Both the position numbers and the translations under genes were made by a program. Source: UBA5239 sp040394635 (GTDB lineage Bacteria; Verrucomicrobiota; Lentisphaeria; Victivallales; Victivallaceae). Taken from it: 64,000 nucleotides of DNA. Positions 51,754-60,350 of this stretch are shown here, piece after piece. Numbering within the stretch: position 1 is the first letter of the stretch; the number at the start of each line of letters is the position of its first letter. Location: positions 248,001 to 312,000 of the forward strand of contig JBEBRW010000001.1 in NCBI GenBank assembly GCA_040394635.1. The letters are read 5' to 3'. The notes beneath the pieces were generated by a model that did no database searches, was not told where the DNA came from, and was given only the letters and a program-made list of their open reading frames with translations.

Positions 51754-51794
51754 AATAAAAAAGGGTACGGGAGGTTTGAGCCGTCCCGTACCCT
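51754..51794 (-). terminator. Rho-independent terminator of adhE
   Basis: On the minus strand, an 11-bp stem AGGGTACGGGA/TCCCGTACCCT (51762-51794) with an 11-base loop, followed by TTTTTTAT. Confidence 0.93.
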
Positions 51795-51812
51795 GTGAGT
51801 TGGAGTTCGTGA

Positions 51813-54470
51813 TTATTTGCCGTAATACGCCTTCAGGTACAAGTCCTTGATTTCGGTGATCAGCGGATAGCGCGGATTGGCACCGGTGCACTGGTCGTCG
51901 AAGGCTTTTTCCGAAAGCGCGTCGACCCTTGCCAGGAAGTCCTTTTCCGGAATGCCGAGTTCCTGGAGCGAAGCGGGCACGTCGAGCGTTTTCTTGAGCT
52001 CATCCACCTTGGCGATCAGGGCCTCGACCTTCTGCTCGGGCGTCATATTGTCGGTGGTGAACCGCAGGAAATCGGCCATCATGCCGTAGCGCTCTTTGGC
52101 CTCGGGGCACTTGTACTGCGAGAACGTACCCTGCTTCGTGGGCTTGTTGGTGCCGTTGAAACGGATCACATGGCCGATCAGCAGCGCGTTCGCCAGGCCG
52201 TGCGGCACGTGGAACTCCGCCCCCAGCTTATGCGCCATGGAGTGGCACAACCCGAGGAACGCGTTCGCAAACGCCATACCGGCGATCGTCGAGGCGTGAT
52301 GCACCTTTTCGCGGGCCAGTTCATTGCCCGGTTCGCGGTAGCTGACGGGCAGGTATTTGAAGACCAGCCGCGCGGCTTCGCGGGCCATGGCATTGGTGTA
52401 CTCGCTGGCCATGATCGACACGCGGGCCTCGAGCGCATGCACCAGGGCGTCCAGACCGCTGTAGGCGGTGAGCTTCGGCGGCATGCCCATGACCAGTTTG
52501 GTATCGACAATCGCCATATCCGGGGTCAGTTCATAGTCCGCCAGCGGATATTTGGTGCCGGTCTTTTCGTCGGTGATCACCGCGAAAGGCGTCACTTCCG
52601 AACCGGTGCCGGAGGTGGTCGGGATCGCCACCAGCATGGCCTTTTCGCCAAGCTTCGGGAACTTATAGACGCGTTTGCGGATGTCCATGAACCGCATGGC
52701 GATATCTTCGAATTCCACATCCGGGTGCTCGTACAGCATCCACATGATCTTGGCCGCGTCCATCGGAGAACCGCCGCCAAAGGCGATGATGGTGTCCGGT
52801 TTGAAGGACGCCATGCGCTCGGCTCCGCGATACGCGCTGCGCAGCGTCGGGTCCGGCTCCACGTCGCAAAACACTTCGACCTTGAAATCCATTTCCTTGA
52901 GGAAACTGATCATGTTGCCGAGGATGTCGCTGTTCACCAGGAAATTATCGGTGACGACGAACGCCCGTTTGCGCCCTTCTTCCTTCAGGTCGCGCAGTGC
53001 TTCGTTCATGCAGCCATACTTGAAATAGACTTTCTGGGGGACCCGGAACCAAAGCATATTTTCTCTCCGTTCGGCAGTGGTTTTGATATTCAGCAGGTGT
53101 TTCGGCGCCACGTTCTGGCTGACCGAGTTACCGCCCCAGGTGCCGCAGCCGAGCGTCAGCGAGGGATCGAGTTTGAAGTTGAAGACGTCGCCGATCGCGC
53201 CTTGGCTGGACGGCATGTTGATCAGTGTCCGGCAGGTTTTCATGTCTTCGCCGAAGCGTTTGATACGGTCAATGTTGCGCGGATTGGTGTACAGCACGCT
53301 GGTGTGGCCGAGGCCGCCGAAGTCCAGCAATTCCTGCGCCTGTTTCAGCGCCGCGTCGAAATCCTTGGCTTTGTACATGGCCAGTACCGGAGAGAGTTTC
53401 TCCACGCTGAACGGATATTCCGGGCCCACGCCCTTGGTTTCGCCGATCAGCACCTTGGTATAATCCGGCACGTTCAGCCCGGCCATGCCGGCGATTTTCA
53501 CCGCGCTCTGGCCCACGATATTCGCATTGAGCTTGCCGTCGATTACCAGTACGGCCGCGACCTTTTCCGCTTCTTTGGCGTTCAGGATATAGGCGCCGCG
53601 CTTGATAAATTCCTTCTTCACGGCTTCGTAGATCTTGTCCACGACCACCACCGACTGCTCGGAGGCGCAGATCATGCCGTTGTCAAACGTCTTGCTCTGG
53701 AGCACCGAGCTCACCGCCATCAGGATGTCGCAGGTCTCGTCCATGATCGCCGGGGTGTTGCCGGGGCCCACGCCGAGCGCGGGGATACCGCTCGAATAAG
53801 CCGCCTTGACCATGCCCGGGCCGCCGGTCGCCAGAATCATACTGATCGCCGGATGGCTCATCAGGTGCTTGCTCTGCGCCACGGTGGGCTCTTCGATCCA
53901 GGCGATGATGTCCTTCGGCGCGCCGGCTTTGACGGCGGCGTCCAGGATGACTTTAGCCGCGGCAATGGTGCTCTTCTTGGCCCGCGGGTGCGGACTGAAA
54001 ATGATGCCGTTGCGGGTCTTCAAAGCCAGCAGCGACTTGAAGATCGCGGTCGAGGTCGGGTTGGTCGTCGGCACGATCCCGGCGATGATCCCGACCGGCT
54101 CGGCGATTTTGATGATCCCGAACGCATCGTCGTATTCGATTTCGCCGCAGGTCTTTTCATTCTTGTAACGGTGGTAAACGGATTCGGAGGCGAAATGGTT
54201 TTTGATCACTTTGTCTTCGATTACGCCCATGCCGGTTTCTTCCACGGCCATTTTGGCCAGCGGAATCCGCTCTTCATTGGCCGCCAGCGCCGCCGCCCGG
54301 AAAATATCGTCCACCTGCGTCTGGGTGTAAGTGGCGTAAATCTTCTGGGCCGCCTGTACTTTGGCAATAACGGCATTGAGGTTTTCCCGGTCGAGATCTT
54401 CTCTGGTCTTGTCGACCGCCGGCATTTTTTCCACAGCTTTCGCTGCGGCCTTTTCTGTTTTCTTTTTCAT
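51813..54470 (-). CDS. adhE: Bifunctional acetaldehyde-CoA/alcohol dehydrogenase
   Basis: 885 residues. An N-terminal acetylating aldehyde dehydrogenase domain (~1-450), with GIIAGIVPTTNPTSTAIFKSL and the catalytic Cys in NGMICASEQS, is joined to a C-terminal iron-dependent alcohol dehydrogenase (~475-885), with FGGGSPMDAAKIMW binding NAD and Fe ligands in DALVHALEA and GLCHSMAHKLGAEFHVPHG. It reduces acetyl-CoA to ethanol and recycles NADH. Members form spirosomes. A Lys/Ala-rich ~25-residue N-terminal extension precedes the usual start. AGGAGG is 8 bases ahead. It is a single-gene unit with strong promoter and operators. Confidence 0.97.
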   Translation of the reverse strand: MKKKTEKAAAKAVEKMPAVDKTREDLDRENLNAVIAKVQAAQKIYATYTQTQVDDIFRAAALAANEERIPLAKMAVEETGMGVIEDKVIKNHFASESVYHRYKNEKTCGEIEYDDAFGIIKIAEPVGIIAGIVPTTNPTSTAIFKSLLALKTRNGIIFSPHPRAKKSTIAAAKVILDAAVKAGAPKDIIAWIEEPTVAQSKHLMSHPAISMILATGGPGMVKAAYSSGIPALGVGPGNTPAIMDETCDILMAVSSVLQSKTFDNGMICASEQSVVVVDKIYEAVKKEFIKRGAYILNAKEAEKVAAVLVIDGKLNANIVGQSAVKIAGMAGLNVPDYTKVLIGETKGVGPEYPFSVEKLSPVLAMYKAKDFDAALKQAQELLDFGGLGHTSVLYTNPRNIDRIKRFGEDMKTCRTLINMPSSQGAIGDVFNFKLDPSLTLGCGTWGGNSVSQNVAPKHLLNIKTTAERRENMLWFRVPQKVYFKYGCMNEALRDLKEEGRKRAFVVTDNFLVNSDILGNMISFLKEMDFKVEVFCDVEPDPTLRSAYRGAERMASFKPDTIIAFGGGSPMDAAKIMWMLYEHPDVEFEDIAMRFMDIRKRVYKFPKLGEKAMLVAIPTTSGTGSEVTPFAVITDEKTGTKYPLADYELTPDMAIVDTKLVMGMPPKLTAYSGLDALVHALEARVSIMASEYTNAMAREAARLVFKYLPVSYREPGNELAREKVHHASTIAGMAFANAFLGLCHSMAHKLGAEFHVPHGLANALLIGHVIRFNGTNKPTKQGTFSQYKCPEAKERYGMMADFLRFTTDNMTPEQKVEALIAKVDELKKTLDVPASLQELGIPEKDFLARVDALSEKAFDDQCTGANPRYPLITEIKDLYLKAYYGK

Positions 54471-54503
54471 AAAACCACCTCCTAGTGACTAAATATAAAT
54501 ATA

Positions 54504-54580
54504 TAGATATTATTTTATCTATTCTAAAATATACCACCTCAAAATTCATTTTCAAATGCTCAATAGATATTTTTTTATCT
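54504..54580 (-). promoter_or_regulatory. adhE promoter flanked by two palindromic operator-like sites
   Basis: On the minus strand TTGAAA (54550-54555), a 16-bp spacer and TATATT (54528-54533). Two sites of the form AGATA-N6-TATCT lie at 54505-54520 (just downstream of the -10, over the likely start) and 54565-54580 (just upstream of the -35), 60 bases apart, about 5.7 helical turns. The matching arms and flanking position suggest a dimeric regulator bound on both sides, perhaps with looping. No Rex-type site was seen. Confidence 0.75.
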
Positions 54581-54729
54581 TTTTTTATTGCCGAAATTCA
54601 AGAAAATACCGGCATTTCTGCCATTACTGCTTGATTTCCAATAATCCTGAAAGTATTTTTAATACAAGTTGCAAGCTTTATGATTGCAATTCGTAACGGG
54701 GGTCAACCAATAAAAAAGGGGACAATGCT

Positions 54730-55083
54730 ATGATTCTGGCTCTTCTTATTTTCGTCATCGGTCTCGCAATTCTGGCTGCCGCTTTGTACTTTGCGGCCAA
54801 AATCACCGGAAATACCACGCCATACAACAAGCTCTTCCTGATCGCCCTGATCGGCGCCGTCTGCTCCGCGATTCCGATTCCGGTTATCGGCTCGCTGATC
54901 GGTACCATTGTGATGATCATCCTGCTGGTCAAATGGGCGAATATGTCCGTGCTGGCGGCCATTCTCACGGTCATCCTGGCCAATATTCTGATCGTCGTGG
55001 TCGCAATTGTGCTCGGCCTTGTCCTGGTGGGAGCCGTGGCCTCAGCCTCCTCAAGCACCGGTTTGATTCTGCCGCTGCTGTAA
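54730..55083 (+). CDS. Small hydrophobic membrane protein
   Basis: 117 residues, almost entirely hydrophobic, with three or four predicted TM segments (1-22, 36-60, 61-85, 88-107) and a short polar loop, SITGNTTPYNK-like, between the first two. GGGGAC lies upstream of ATG 54730. No family is recognised. A strong terminator follows at 55105, so it forms its own unit. It is plausibly a real gene because of its ribosome binding site, composition and terminator, but the function is unknown. Confidence 0.75.
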   Translation: MILALLIFVIGLAILAAALYFAAKITGNTTPYNKLFLIALIGAVCSAIPIPVIGSLIGTIVMIILLVKWANMSVLAAILTVILANILIVVVAIVLGLVLVGAVASASSSTGLILPLL

Positions 55084-55104
55084 ATCTGTTTCCACACACC
55101 CCGA

Positions 55105-55139
55105 AATGCGGAGAAAGTTTCAATTCTCCGCATTTTTTT
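55105..55139 (+). terminator. Rho-independent terminator
   Basis: Eleven-base stem AATGCGGAGAA/TTCTCCGCATT (55105-55134), loop of 8, then TTTTT. It serves the small membrane protein gene; the reverse strand has no long T run, so use by the convergent ankyrin gene is less sure. Confidence 0.9.
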
Positions 55140-55146
55140 ATGATCA

Positions 55147-57306
55147 TTATTCGGAAAATTTGAAGAAATCTCGGTCGTTGGATATGGCCAGCGAAATCGG
55201 CGTATTGCCTTCGTGGTCCTTCAGATAGGGGTCCGCGCCGGCCTTCAGCAGCGCCCGGATCAGACGTGGATCGCGCGAGAGTTCCGCCGCGTAATGCAGC
55301 GCCGAGCGCCCCTTCGCATCCACGCAGTCGATGAAGTCCGAATTCTCGATCAAAACCTTGTACACCTCAAACGGCGGATGCCGGTGAATCATGTCCAGCA
55401 GTACCGTGGTACGGTTGTGGCCCAGCGGCGGGTCCCGGCTGATTTCCGCCAGCAGTTTGACCGTTTCCGGGTTCCGGCTGACCACTGCGTGCCACAGCGG
55501 CGTCCGGTACGAGGGGCCAAGGATATTGACCGGCACGCCGAGGTCGATCAACTTCTTCGCCATCACCGTATTACCATAAGCTGCCGCGTAATGCAGCGGG
55601 GTGTATTCATTGATGCGCTGGCGCAGCGTATCGCCCTGTTTATGAAGCAGATCAAAAAACGCCGGATCACTGCCGTAACACGCCGCCAGCATGGCGCTCT
55701 CGCCCGGCCGCCCCTCATATTTCCGATAGTCGAAACCGAGCTTGAGCATATCTTGTGCAACATATGTACGGCCAGTCATCCCCGCCACCTGAAACGCGCT
55801 GTAAAGTTTGCGGAACTCACCCGCCCGCAAATAATACCGCCCCCCGGCATTAAGCCCGTAGCGGCCCCATTTGTCGATCAGGAAAGACTTTTCCTCATCA
55901 CTAAACTTCACGCCTTGAATTAGTTGCCGCAACTCTTGCCGTGCACGGTTACTTTCTCCGGCCAGATATATTTTCTCAATATCCCAAAGTTTCTTATTGA
56001 ACATTTTCTGCGCCACCACGAAATCGTCAAAAAGCGGCACCCGTGGTAACGGCCCAGCGCAGGTGGAAGCGTCCAGCTCATGGCTCCGGCTCTCAATCAG
56101 TTCTTCCAGTTCTTTCGGGTCGACGGCCTCGTAACGCTGCGTGACGGCACGAAACAACAACCTCGCCAACTCCATACTTCCCGACTCATAAAAGCTATCC
56201 GGTTTCCTGCTCAAAAGCCGGTCGCCGCCAGCAATGATTCCCGAACGGCTGTACCCGTTTTTCCAGATGTATTCCGAGGTGTCGCTCATGACCTTGCCGA
56301 GCAAATTGAATCCCAACACCGCCGCCTCGTCGTCACGGGCCAGCGCCGCCTCCGCCAGATTCAGGAGCTGTTGCGGACCGCCCTTCCCCGCCCAGCGCTG
56401 CTCCAGCGCAGCGGCAATCGCGTCAAACCCATCCGCCGAATCCGGCTGATGCCTGATCCAGTTCCGAAACTCATCTGCCGCCTGCGCGGTATTGCCCTGA
56501 GCGCCTTTCACGCGGATCAGATAAAGATGCGGCAATTTCCACTCCGGTTTGAGCACCAATGCCTCGCGGAACGCTTTCGCCGCTCTCTGCAATTCGCGTT
56601 CAAAACCCTCGCGCAATGGCTCCGGCAGCCGGTAACGCTCATCGCGGCTCATCCGCCACGCCCGCTGCGCCGCCGCCTGCCCCTGCACCATAAACTTGAA
56701 CCACGGCGGCAGCGAATCTTCCGTCACCCCGGCAAAATCGAAATCATACTCCGTCAAATGCCGTATCGCAAACGGCAGCAATTCCTCCGGCAATTTGCCG
56801 CCGCGAATCAGGCCGATCAATTCCTCGCAGGGCCAATACGAAACCGGCGGCGTAGCCATAACCGGCTCGCGAAGCGTCAGATAATGAAGCTCGCGCACTG
56901 TATAACGACTATACGAATCTTCCTCGGAAGTGCGGTCACAATGACCCAAAACCTCCTCCACCAGCTTGTAGTCGCCCCCTTCCCGGAAAAGCACGAAAGC
57001 CCGGCAGAGATTATTAATGAATTCATTCTTCCGCGTAACCTCGACGCCATCGAGGCGCATCCGCCGGTAATCATAAGGCGCGAACTTGCCGTAAACAATA
57101 TTCCTAACCACAAACTCAAGCTGTCGCGCATCGGCCCCCGGATGCTCCCTGCCCAGCTCGCGCACCAACGCCTCAACATACCGCCGGTTCTCCTGAGCAC
57201 GCGAAACCGTCTCCCCCAAGCCCGCAAAAATCCCGGCAAAAAGATCCGCCTCCGCCCGCAGCCCCACGCTTGCCAAAATCAAAAAAATGACGATTAATAA
57301 TCTCAT
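55147..57306 (-). CDS. Exported ankyrin-repeat protein
   Basis: 719 residues with signal peptide MRLLIVIFLILASVGLRAEA. Residues ~25-500 are helical, with W/Y/R-rich TPR-like stretches (ALVLKPEWKLPHLYLIRVKGAQGN and similar). Ankyrin repeats occupy ~530-715: NEYTPLHYAAAYGNTVMAKKLIDLG, YRTPLWHAVVSRNPETVKLLAE, GRSALHYAAELSRDPRLIRALLKAGAD and GNTPISLAIS. Start 57306 is chosen because ATG 57333 would add a charged extension before the signal and overlap the upstream gene. The likely job is a periplasmic protein-protein scaffold. It follows the small exported protein gene by 5 bp. Confidence 0.85.
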   Translation of the reverse strand: MRLLIVIFLILASVGLRAEADLFAGIFAGLGETVSRAQENRRYVEALVRELGREHPGADARQLEFVVRNIVYGKFAPYDYRRMRLDGVEVTRKNEFINNLCRAFVLFREGGDYKLVEEVLGHCDRTSEEDSYSRYTVRELHYLTLREPVMATPPVSYWPCEELIGLIRGGKLPEELLPFAIRHLTEYDFDFAGVTEDSLPPWFKFMVQGQAAAQRAWRMSRDERYRLPEPLREGFERELQRAAKAFREALVLKPEWKLPHLYLIRVKGAQGNTAQAADEFRNWIRHQPDSADGFDAIAAALEQRWAGKGGPQQLLNLAEAALARDDEAAVLGFNLLGKVMSDTSEYIWKNGYSRSGIIAGGDRLLSRKPDSFYESGSMELARLLFRAVTQRYEAVDPKELEELIESRSHELDASTCAGPLPRVPLFDDFVVAQKMFNKKLWDIEKIYLAGESNRARQELRQLIQGVKFSDEEKSFLIDKWGRYGLNAGGRYYLRAGEFRKLYSAFQVAGMTGRTYVAQDMLKLGFDYRKYEGRPGESAMLAACYGSDPAFFDLLHKQGDTLRQRINEYTPLHYAAAYGNTVMAKKLIDLGVPVNILGPSYRTPLWHAVVSRNPETVKLLAEISRDPPLGHNRTTVLLDMIHRHPPFEVYKVLIENSDFIDCVDAKGRSALHYAAELSRDPRLIRALLKAGADPYLKDHEGNTPISLAISNDRDFFKFSE

Positions 57307-57311
57307 ACAAA

Positions 57312-57758
57312 TCAATTTCTTTTCCGCATCCAATTAGGTGAGTTCACTGGAACATTTTCCGGATCGCCAAAACCTTGGACAAAATTTATATTGATAATTC
57401 GAATATTTTCCTGCCGGAGCCGGTCAATCAGTTCCTCTGTTTCGTCAGTTATGTCGCAACTGCTATAGTCAATGCTTATGCTTTCGATCTTGTTTTCGCG
57501 CAGGAAAATGAATGCTTCATCCAAGGTTGCGAATGGCCTTCGCTCACCAAAGCCGATTAACGCATAACGAATTTTACTGTCGGGGCTATCGATGTTCAAG
57601 GTATATGCTTTATCATTACTGTAATCACGGAAACAATTATAGGTACGATTGATGCCGTCGTCCGGTTCCTCTTCAACCTGATTCTGCGAACAACCAAGCT
57701 GAATCAAAACAGCAATCAAAATCACCTTCAAAACGAGAAAAATCAATTCTTTCTTCAT
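57312..57758 (-). CDS. Putative exported protein with Cys after the signal
   Basis: 148 residues. The hydrophobic MKKELIFLVLKVILIAVLIQLGCSQ ends at a Cys that could be lipidated, although -3 is Gln. The mature part is acidic and has an alpha/beta pattern (TLDEAFIFLRENKIESISIDY, ETEELIDRLRQENIRIININF) like a small biopolymer-transport (ExbD/TolR C-terminal-like) or STAS-like fold; this is only a suggestion. GGAGC lies before ATG 57758. It is first of a two-gene unit with the ankyrin protein. Confidence 0.6.
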   Translation of the reverse strand: MKKELIFLVLKVILIAVLIQLGCSQNQVEEEPDDGINRTYNCFRDYSNDKAYTLNIDSPDSKIRYALIGFGERRPFATLDEAFIFLRENKIESISIDYSSCDITDETEELIDRLRQENIRIININFVQGFGDPENVPVNSPNWMRKRN

Positions 57759-57835
57759 GCTTCCAGCTCCTGGTAACGTTCGTTTTTTCTTTCTATAAAA
57801 TGCTACCGCCCGGGCGCTTTGTCAAGGTGAATTAT

Positions 57836-57911
57836 GGACATTATGGACACGATGGACCTCATGGACAACCGGAAAAGCCCGTCCATAATGTCCATGAGGT
57901 CCATCGTGTCC
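57836..57911. repeat. Nonamer-built inverted repeat (22-bp arms)
   Basis: Perfect 22-base complementary arms at 57845-57866 and 57890-57911 with a 23-base loop. Each arm is built of a 9-base unit of form ATGGACxxx (left) or GTCCATxxx (right); extra units extend both arms (from 57836; 57881). It lies between a gene start and the pta terminator and can form a long hairpin in DNA or RNA. Confidence 0.85.
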
Positions 57912-57923
57912 ACCCAGAAATGC

Positions 57924-57950
57924 AAAAAGCCCGCCGTTTGACGGGCGGGC
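57924..57950 (-). terminator. Rho-independent terminator of ackA-pta
   Basis: On the minus strand, a GC-rich 7-bp stem GCCCGCC/GGCGGGC (57929-57950) is followed by five T, 20 bases after the pta stop. Confidence 0.85.
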
Positions 57951-57969
57951 CGGGAATTTGGAGCGATTC

Positions 57970-58980
57970 TTATCCGATCGCCTGGCAGACGGTGATGGCC
58001 GCCACGGCGTAGATATCCTCGGCTTTGCAGCCGCGGGAGAGGTCGTTGACCGGACGGGCCAGGCCCTGCAGGATCGGGCCGTAGGCGCCGGCGCCGGCGA
58101 GGCGCTCGGTCAGCTTGTAGGCGATATTGCCGGCGTTCAGGTCCGGGAAGATCAGCACGTTGGCGTCACCCTGGACGGCGCTGTTCGGAGCCTTGGAAGC
58201 GGCCACTTTCGGCACCAGGGCGGCGTCGCCCTGCAGCTCGCCGTCGGCGATGATGTCGAGGTTTTCGGCGACAATTTTGGCCTTGAACTTGGCGGTGGCT
58301 TCGACGACCTTTTCCAGAATTTCATGCTGGGCGCTGCCATGGGTGGAGAACGAAAGGAACGCCACTTTCGGCGTCTTGCCGAGCAGCGACTTGTAGGTCA
58401 GCGAAGTAGCATAGGCGATATCGACCAGCTGGTCGGCGGTCGGGTTCGGGTTCACGCCGCAGTCGGCATAGAGGAGCACGCGGTCGCCGCTGGGCGTTGG
58501 ATTCGCGAGGTCCATCACGAAACAGCTGCTGGCGATCGCGATGCCGGCGGCCGTGCCGATACAATTAAAGGACGCGCGCAGCATGTCCGGAGTGGACGCG
58601 ATGCTGCCGGCCACCAGGCCGTCGACCATGCCCTGACGGTTCATCAGACTGCCGAAGAAAATGCGGTTCTTGATCGCTTCGCGGGCCTGTTCGATAGTCA
58701 CGCCTTTTTTCTTGCGGATTTCGGCAAAAAGGGCGGCGTATTCTTCGAAGAAATCACAGTTCAGGTAATCAAGGCATTTGAATTTGCGCTCGGTAACGCC
58801 GGCCTGCTGGCAGGCGGCGGCGATTTCAGCTTCGGAACCGAGGACGATGACTTCGGAAGCCACGCGGTTCTCCATAATCATATTGGCGGCGGCGACCACG
58901 CGCGGGTCCTGGCCCTCGGGCAATACCAGTTTCTTGGAAGCGGTCTGGGCTTTTTTCACAAACAGATCAATTGCATACAT
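57970..58980 (-). CDS. pta: Phosphate acetyltransferase
   Basis: 336 residues, the compact Pta form. KLVLPEGQDPRVVAAA opens the domain; QGMVDGLVAGSIASTPDMLRA, STHGSAQHEILEKVVEAT, DGELQGDAALVP and NVLIFPDLNAGNIAYKLTERLAGA are hallmark motifs, with the final PGLNAGN-type loop closing on CoA. It converts acetyl-CoA and phosphate to acetyl phosphate. It lies 12 bp after ackA, so the pair forms one operon yielding ATP by acetate production. A terminator follows. Confidence 0.97.
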   Translation of the reverse strand: MYAIDLFVKKAQTASKKLVLPEGQDPRVVAAANMIMENRVASEVIVLGSEAEIAAACQQAGVTERKFKCLDYLNCDFFEEYAALFAEIRKKKGVTIEQAREAIKNRIFFGSLMNRQGMVDGLVAGSIASTPDMLRASFNCIGTAAGIAIASSCFVMDLANPTPSGDRVLLYADCGVNPNPTADQLVDIAYATSLTYKSLLGKTPKVAFLSFSTHGSAQHEILEKVVEATAKFKAKIVAENLDIIADGELQGDAALVPKVAASKAPNSAVQGDANVLIFPDLNAGNIAYKLTERLAGAGAYGPILQGLARPVNDLSRGCKAEDIYAVAAITVCQAIG

Positions 58981-58992
58981 GATTATTGCTCC

Positions 58993-60267
58993 TTATTTCT
59001 TCTTGGCGTTGGCTTTGACTTCGGCTTCTTCCCTGGCGATTTCGTCCTGCGGAATCTGCGGAACTTCGTCGTTGATCAGGGTCTGAACCACGCTGCGGGC
59101 GATCATCAGTTCTTCGTCGGTCGGGATCACCATGACCTTGCAGGAGCTGCGCGGAGTAGAGATCACGTCTTTGACGCCGGCGCACTGCTCATTGACTTTC
59201 TTGTCCAGCTCGATGCCGAAGCCGCCGAGCTTGGAAACGATCTTTTCACGGGCGTACTGGCTCCATTCGCCCACGCCGCCGCAGAAAACGATGGCGTCCG
59301 CGCCGCCGAGCAACGCATAATAAGCGCCGATGTATTTGACCACGCGGCGGGTGAACATGCGGCGGGCGCGCAGGGCCTGCTGGTCGCCTTTCATTTCGGC
59401 GGCGATGATATCGCGCATGTCGCTGCTGCCAATGCCGGCCACGCCGAGGAGACCGCTTTCCTTGTTGAGCATGGTGTCGACTTCTTTCGGAGTCTTGCCG
59501 AGCTCGAGGAGACGGAGCACGATGGCGGGGTCGAGGTCACCGGAGCGGGTACCCATCATCAGGCCTTCCAGCGGGGTCATGCCCATGGAGGTGTCGACGA
59601 CCACGCCGTGGTCGATGGCGGCGATGCTGCAGCCGTTGCCGAGGTGGCAGGTGATCAGCTTCAGGCGTTCGAAGGGCATGCCGAGCATGGTGCCGGCGGC
59701 CTTGGCCACAAAGTTGTGCGAGGTGCCGTGAAAGCCGTAACGGCGGATGCTGTACTTGGTATATAATTCATAGGGAATGGCATACAGATAGGATTCAGGA
59801 GGCATGGTCTGGTGGAACGCAGTGTCGAAAACGGCGATATTCGGAACGCCTTTGAAGATCTGCTCGCAGGCTTCGATCCCGGAGAGGTTCGCCGGATTGT
59901 GCAGCGGAGCCAGCGCGAAACAGTCGCGGATGATTTCCTTGACGTGTGGGGTGACCAGCGCCGGTTTGCTGGCCTGTTCGCCGCCGTGGACCACGCGGTG
60001 GCCGATGGCCTGGATCTCGGTCAGAGACTTGATGACACCGATCTTCGGGTCGACGAGGCAATCGCAAATGCTCTTCAGGCCTTCGACATGGTCCTTGATC
60101 TTCGGAAACGCTTCGAGGGCTTCGCCGTCATGACGCTTGTAGACCAGCCGGGGAGAATCGGTACCCACGCGCTCCACAAGACCTTTGGCCAGAACCATTT
60201 CCTTACCCATCGCGAAAACCTGAAATTTCAGCGATGAACTGCCGGCATTCACTACCAGTACTTTCAT
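58993..60267 (-). CDS. ackA: Acetate kinase
   Basis: 424 residues. KVLVVNAGSSSLKFQVF is the N-terminal signature, VVHGGEQ, NLSGIEACEQIF, FDTAFHQTMP (catalytic Asp) and FHGTSHNFVAKAAG are present, and ITCHLGNGCSIAAIDHGVVVDTSMGMTPLEGLMMGTRSGDLDP completes the acetate kinase motifs. The C-terminus has a ~20-residue Glu/Lys/Ala-rich tail (REEAEVKANAKKK). It transfers phosphate from acetyl phosphate to ADP. GGAAGC precedes ATG 60267. The ftsY terminator lies between it and the genes upstream. Confidence 0.97.
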   Translation of the reverse strand: MKVLVVNAGSSSLKFQVFAMGKEMVLAKGLVERVGTDSPRLVYKRHDGEALEAFPKIKDHVEGLKSICDCLVDPKIGVIKSLTEIQAIGHRVVHGGEQASKPALVTPHVKEIIRDCFALAPLHNPANLSGIEACEQIFKGVPNIAVFDTAFHQTMPPESYLYAIPYELYTKYSIRRYGFHGTSHNFVAKAAGTMLGMPFERLKLITCHLGNGCSIAAIDHGVVVDTSMGMTPLEGLMMGTRSGDLDPAIVLRLLELGKTPKEVDTMLNKESGLLGVAGIGSSDMRDIIAAEMKGDQQALRARRMFTRRVVKYIGAYYALLGGADAIVFCGGVGEWSQYAREKIVSKLGGFGIELDKKVNEQCAGVKDVISTPRSSCKVMVIPTDEELMIARSVVQTLINDEVPQIPQDEIAREEAEVKANAKKK

Positions 60268-60314
60268 TTTTGCTTCCTTACGTTAAATAAATAAAAAAAG
60301 AGAAATTTAAAAAC

Positions 60315-60338
60315 TAAAAAAGGCGGCACAGTGCCGCC
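60315..60338 (-). terminator. Rho-independent terminator after ftsY
   Basis: On the minus strand GGCGGCAC/GTGCCGCC (60322-60338) with a very short loop, then a run of T (60315-60321). It separates ribH-nusB-ftsY from ackA-pta. Confidence 0.9.
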
Positions 60339-60350
60339 ATGATATTATTA

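Noticed and set aside
52170..54485. Plus-strand open frame of 771 codons over adhE
   Set aside because: Antisense shadow; no motif, and adhE is intact on the other strand.
54480..54600. Rex operator upstream of adhE
   Set aside because: No TTGTGA-type arms with proper spacing were found. The AGATA-N6-TATCT sites are of a different form.
57958..59766. Long plus-strand open frame (602 codons) over pta and ackA
   Set aside because: It is antisense to two certain genes with complete motifs. High GC third positions produce long opposite frames; the translation is low-complexity Gly/Ala/His/Val/Asp with no domain.
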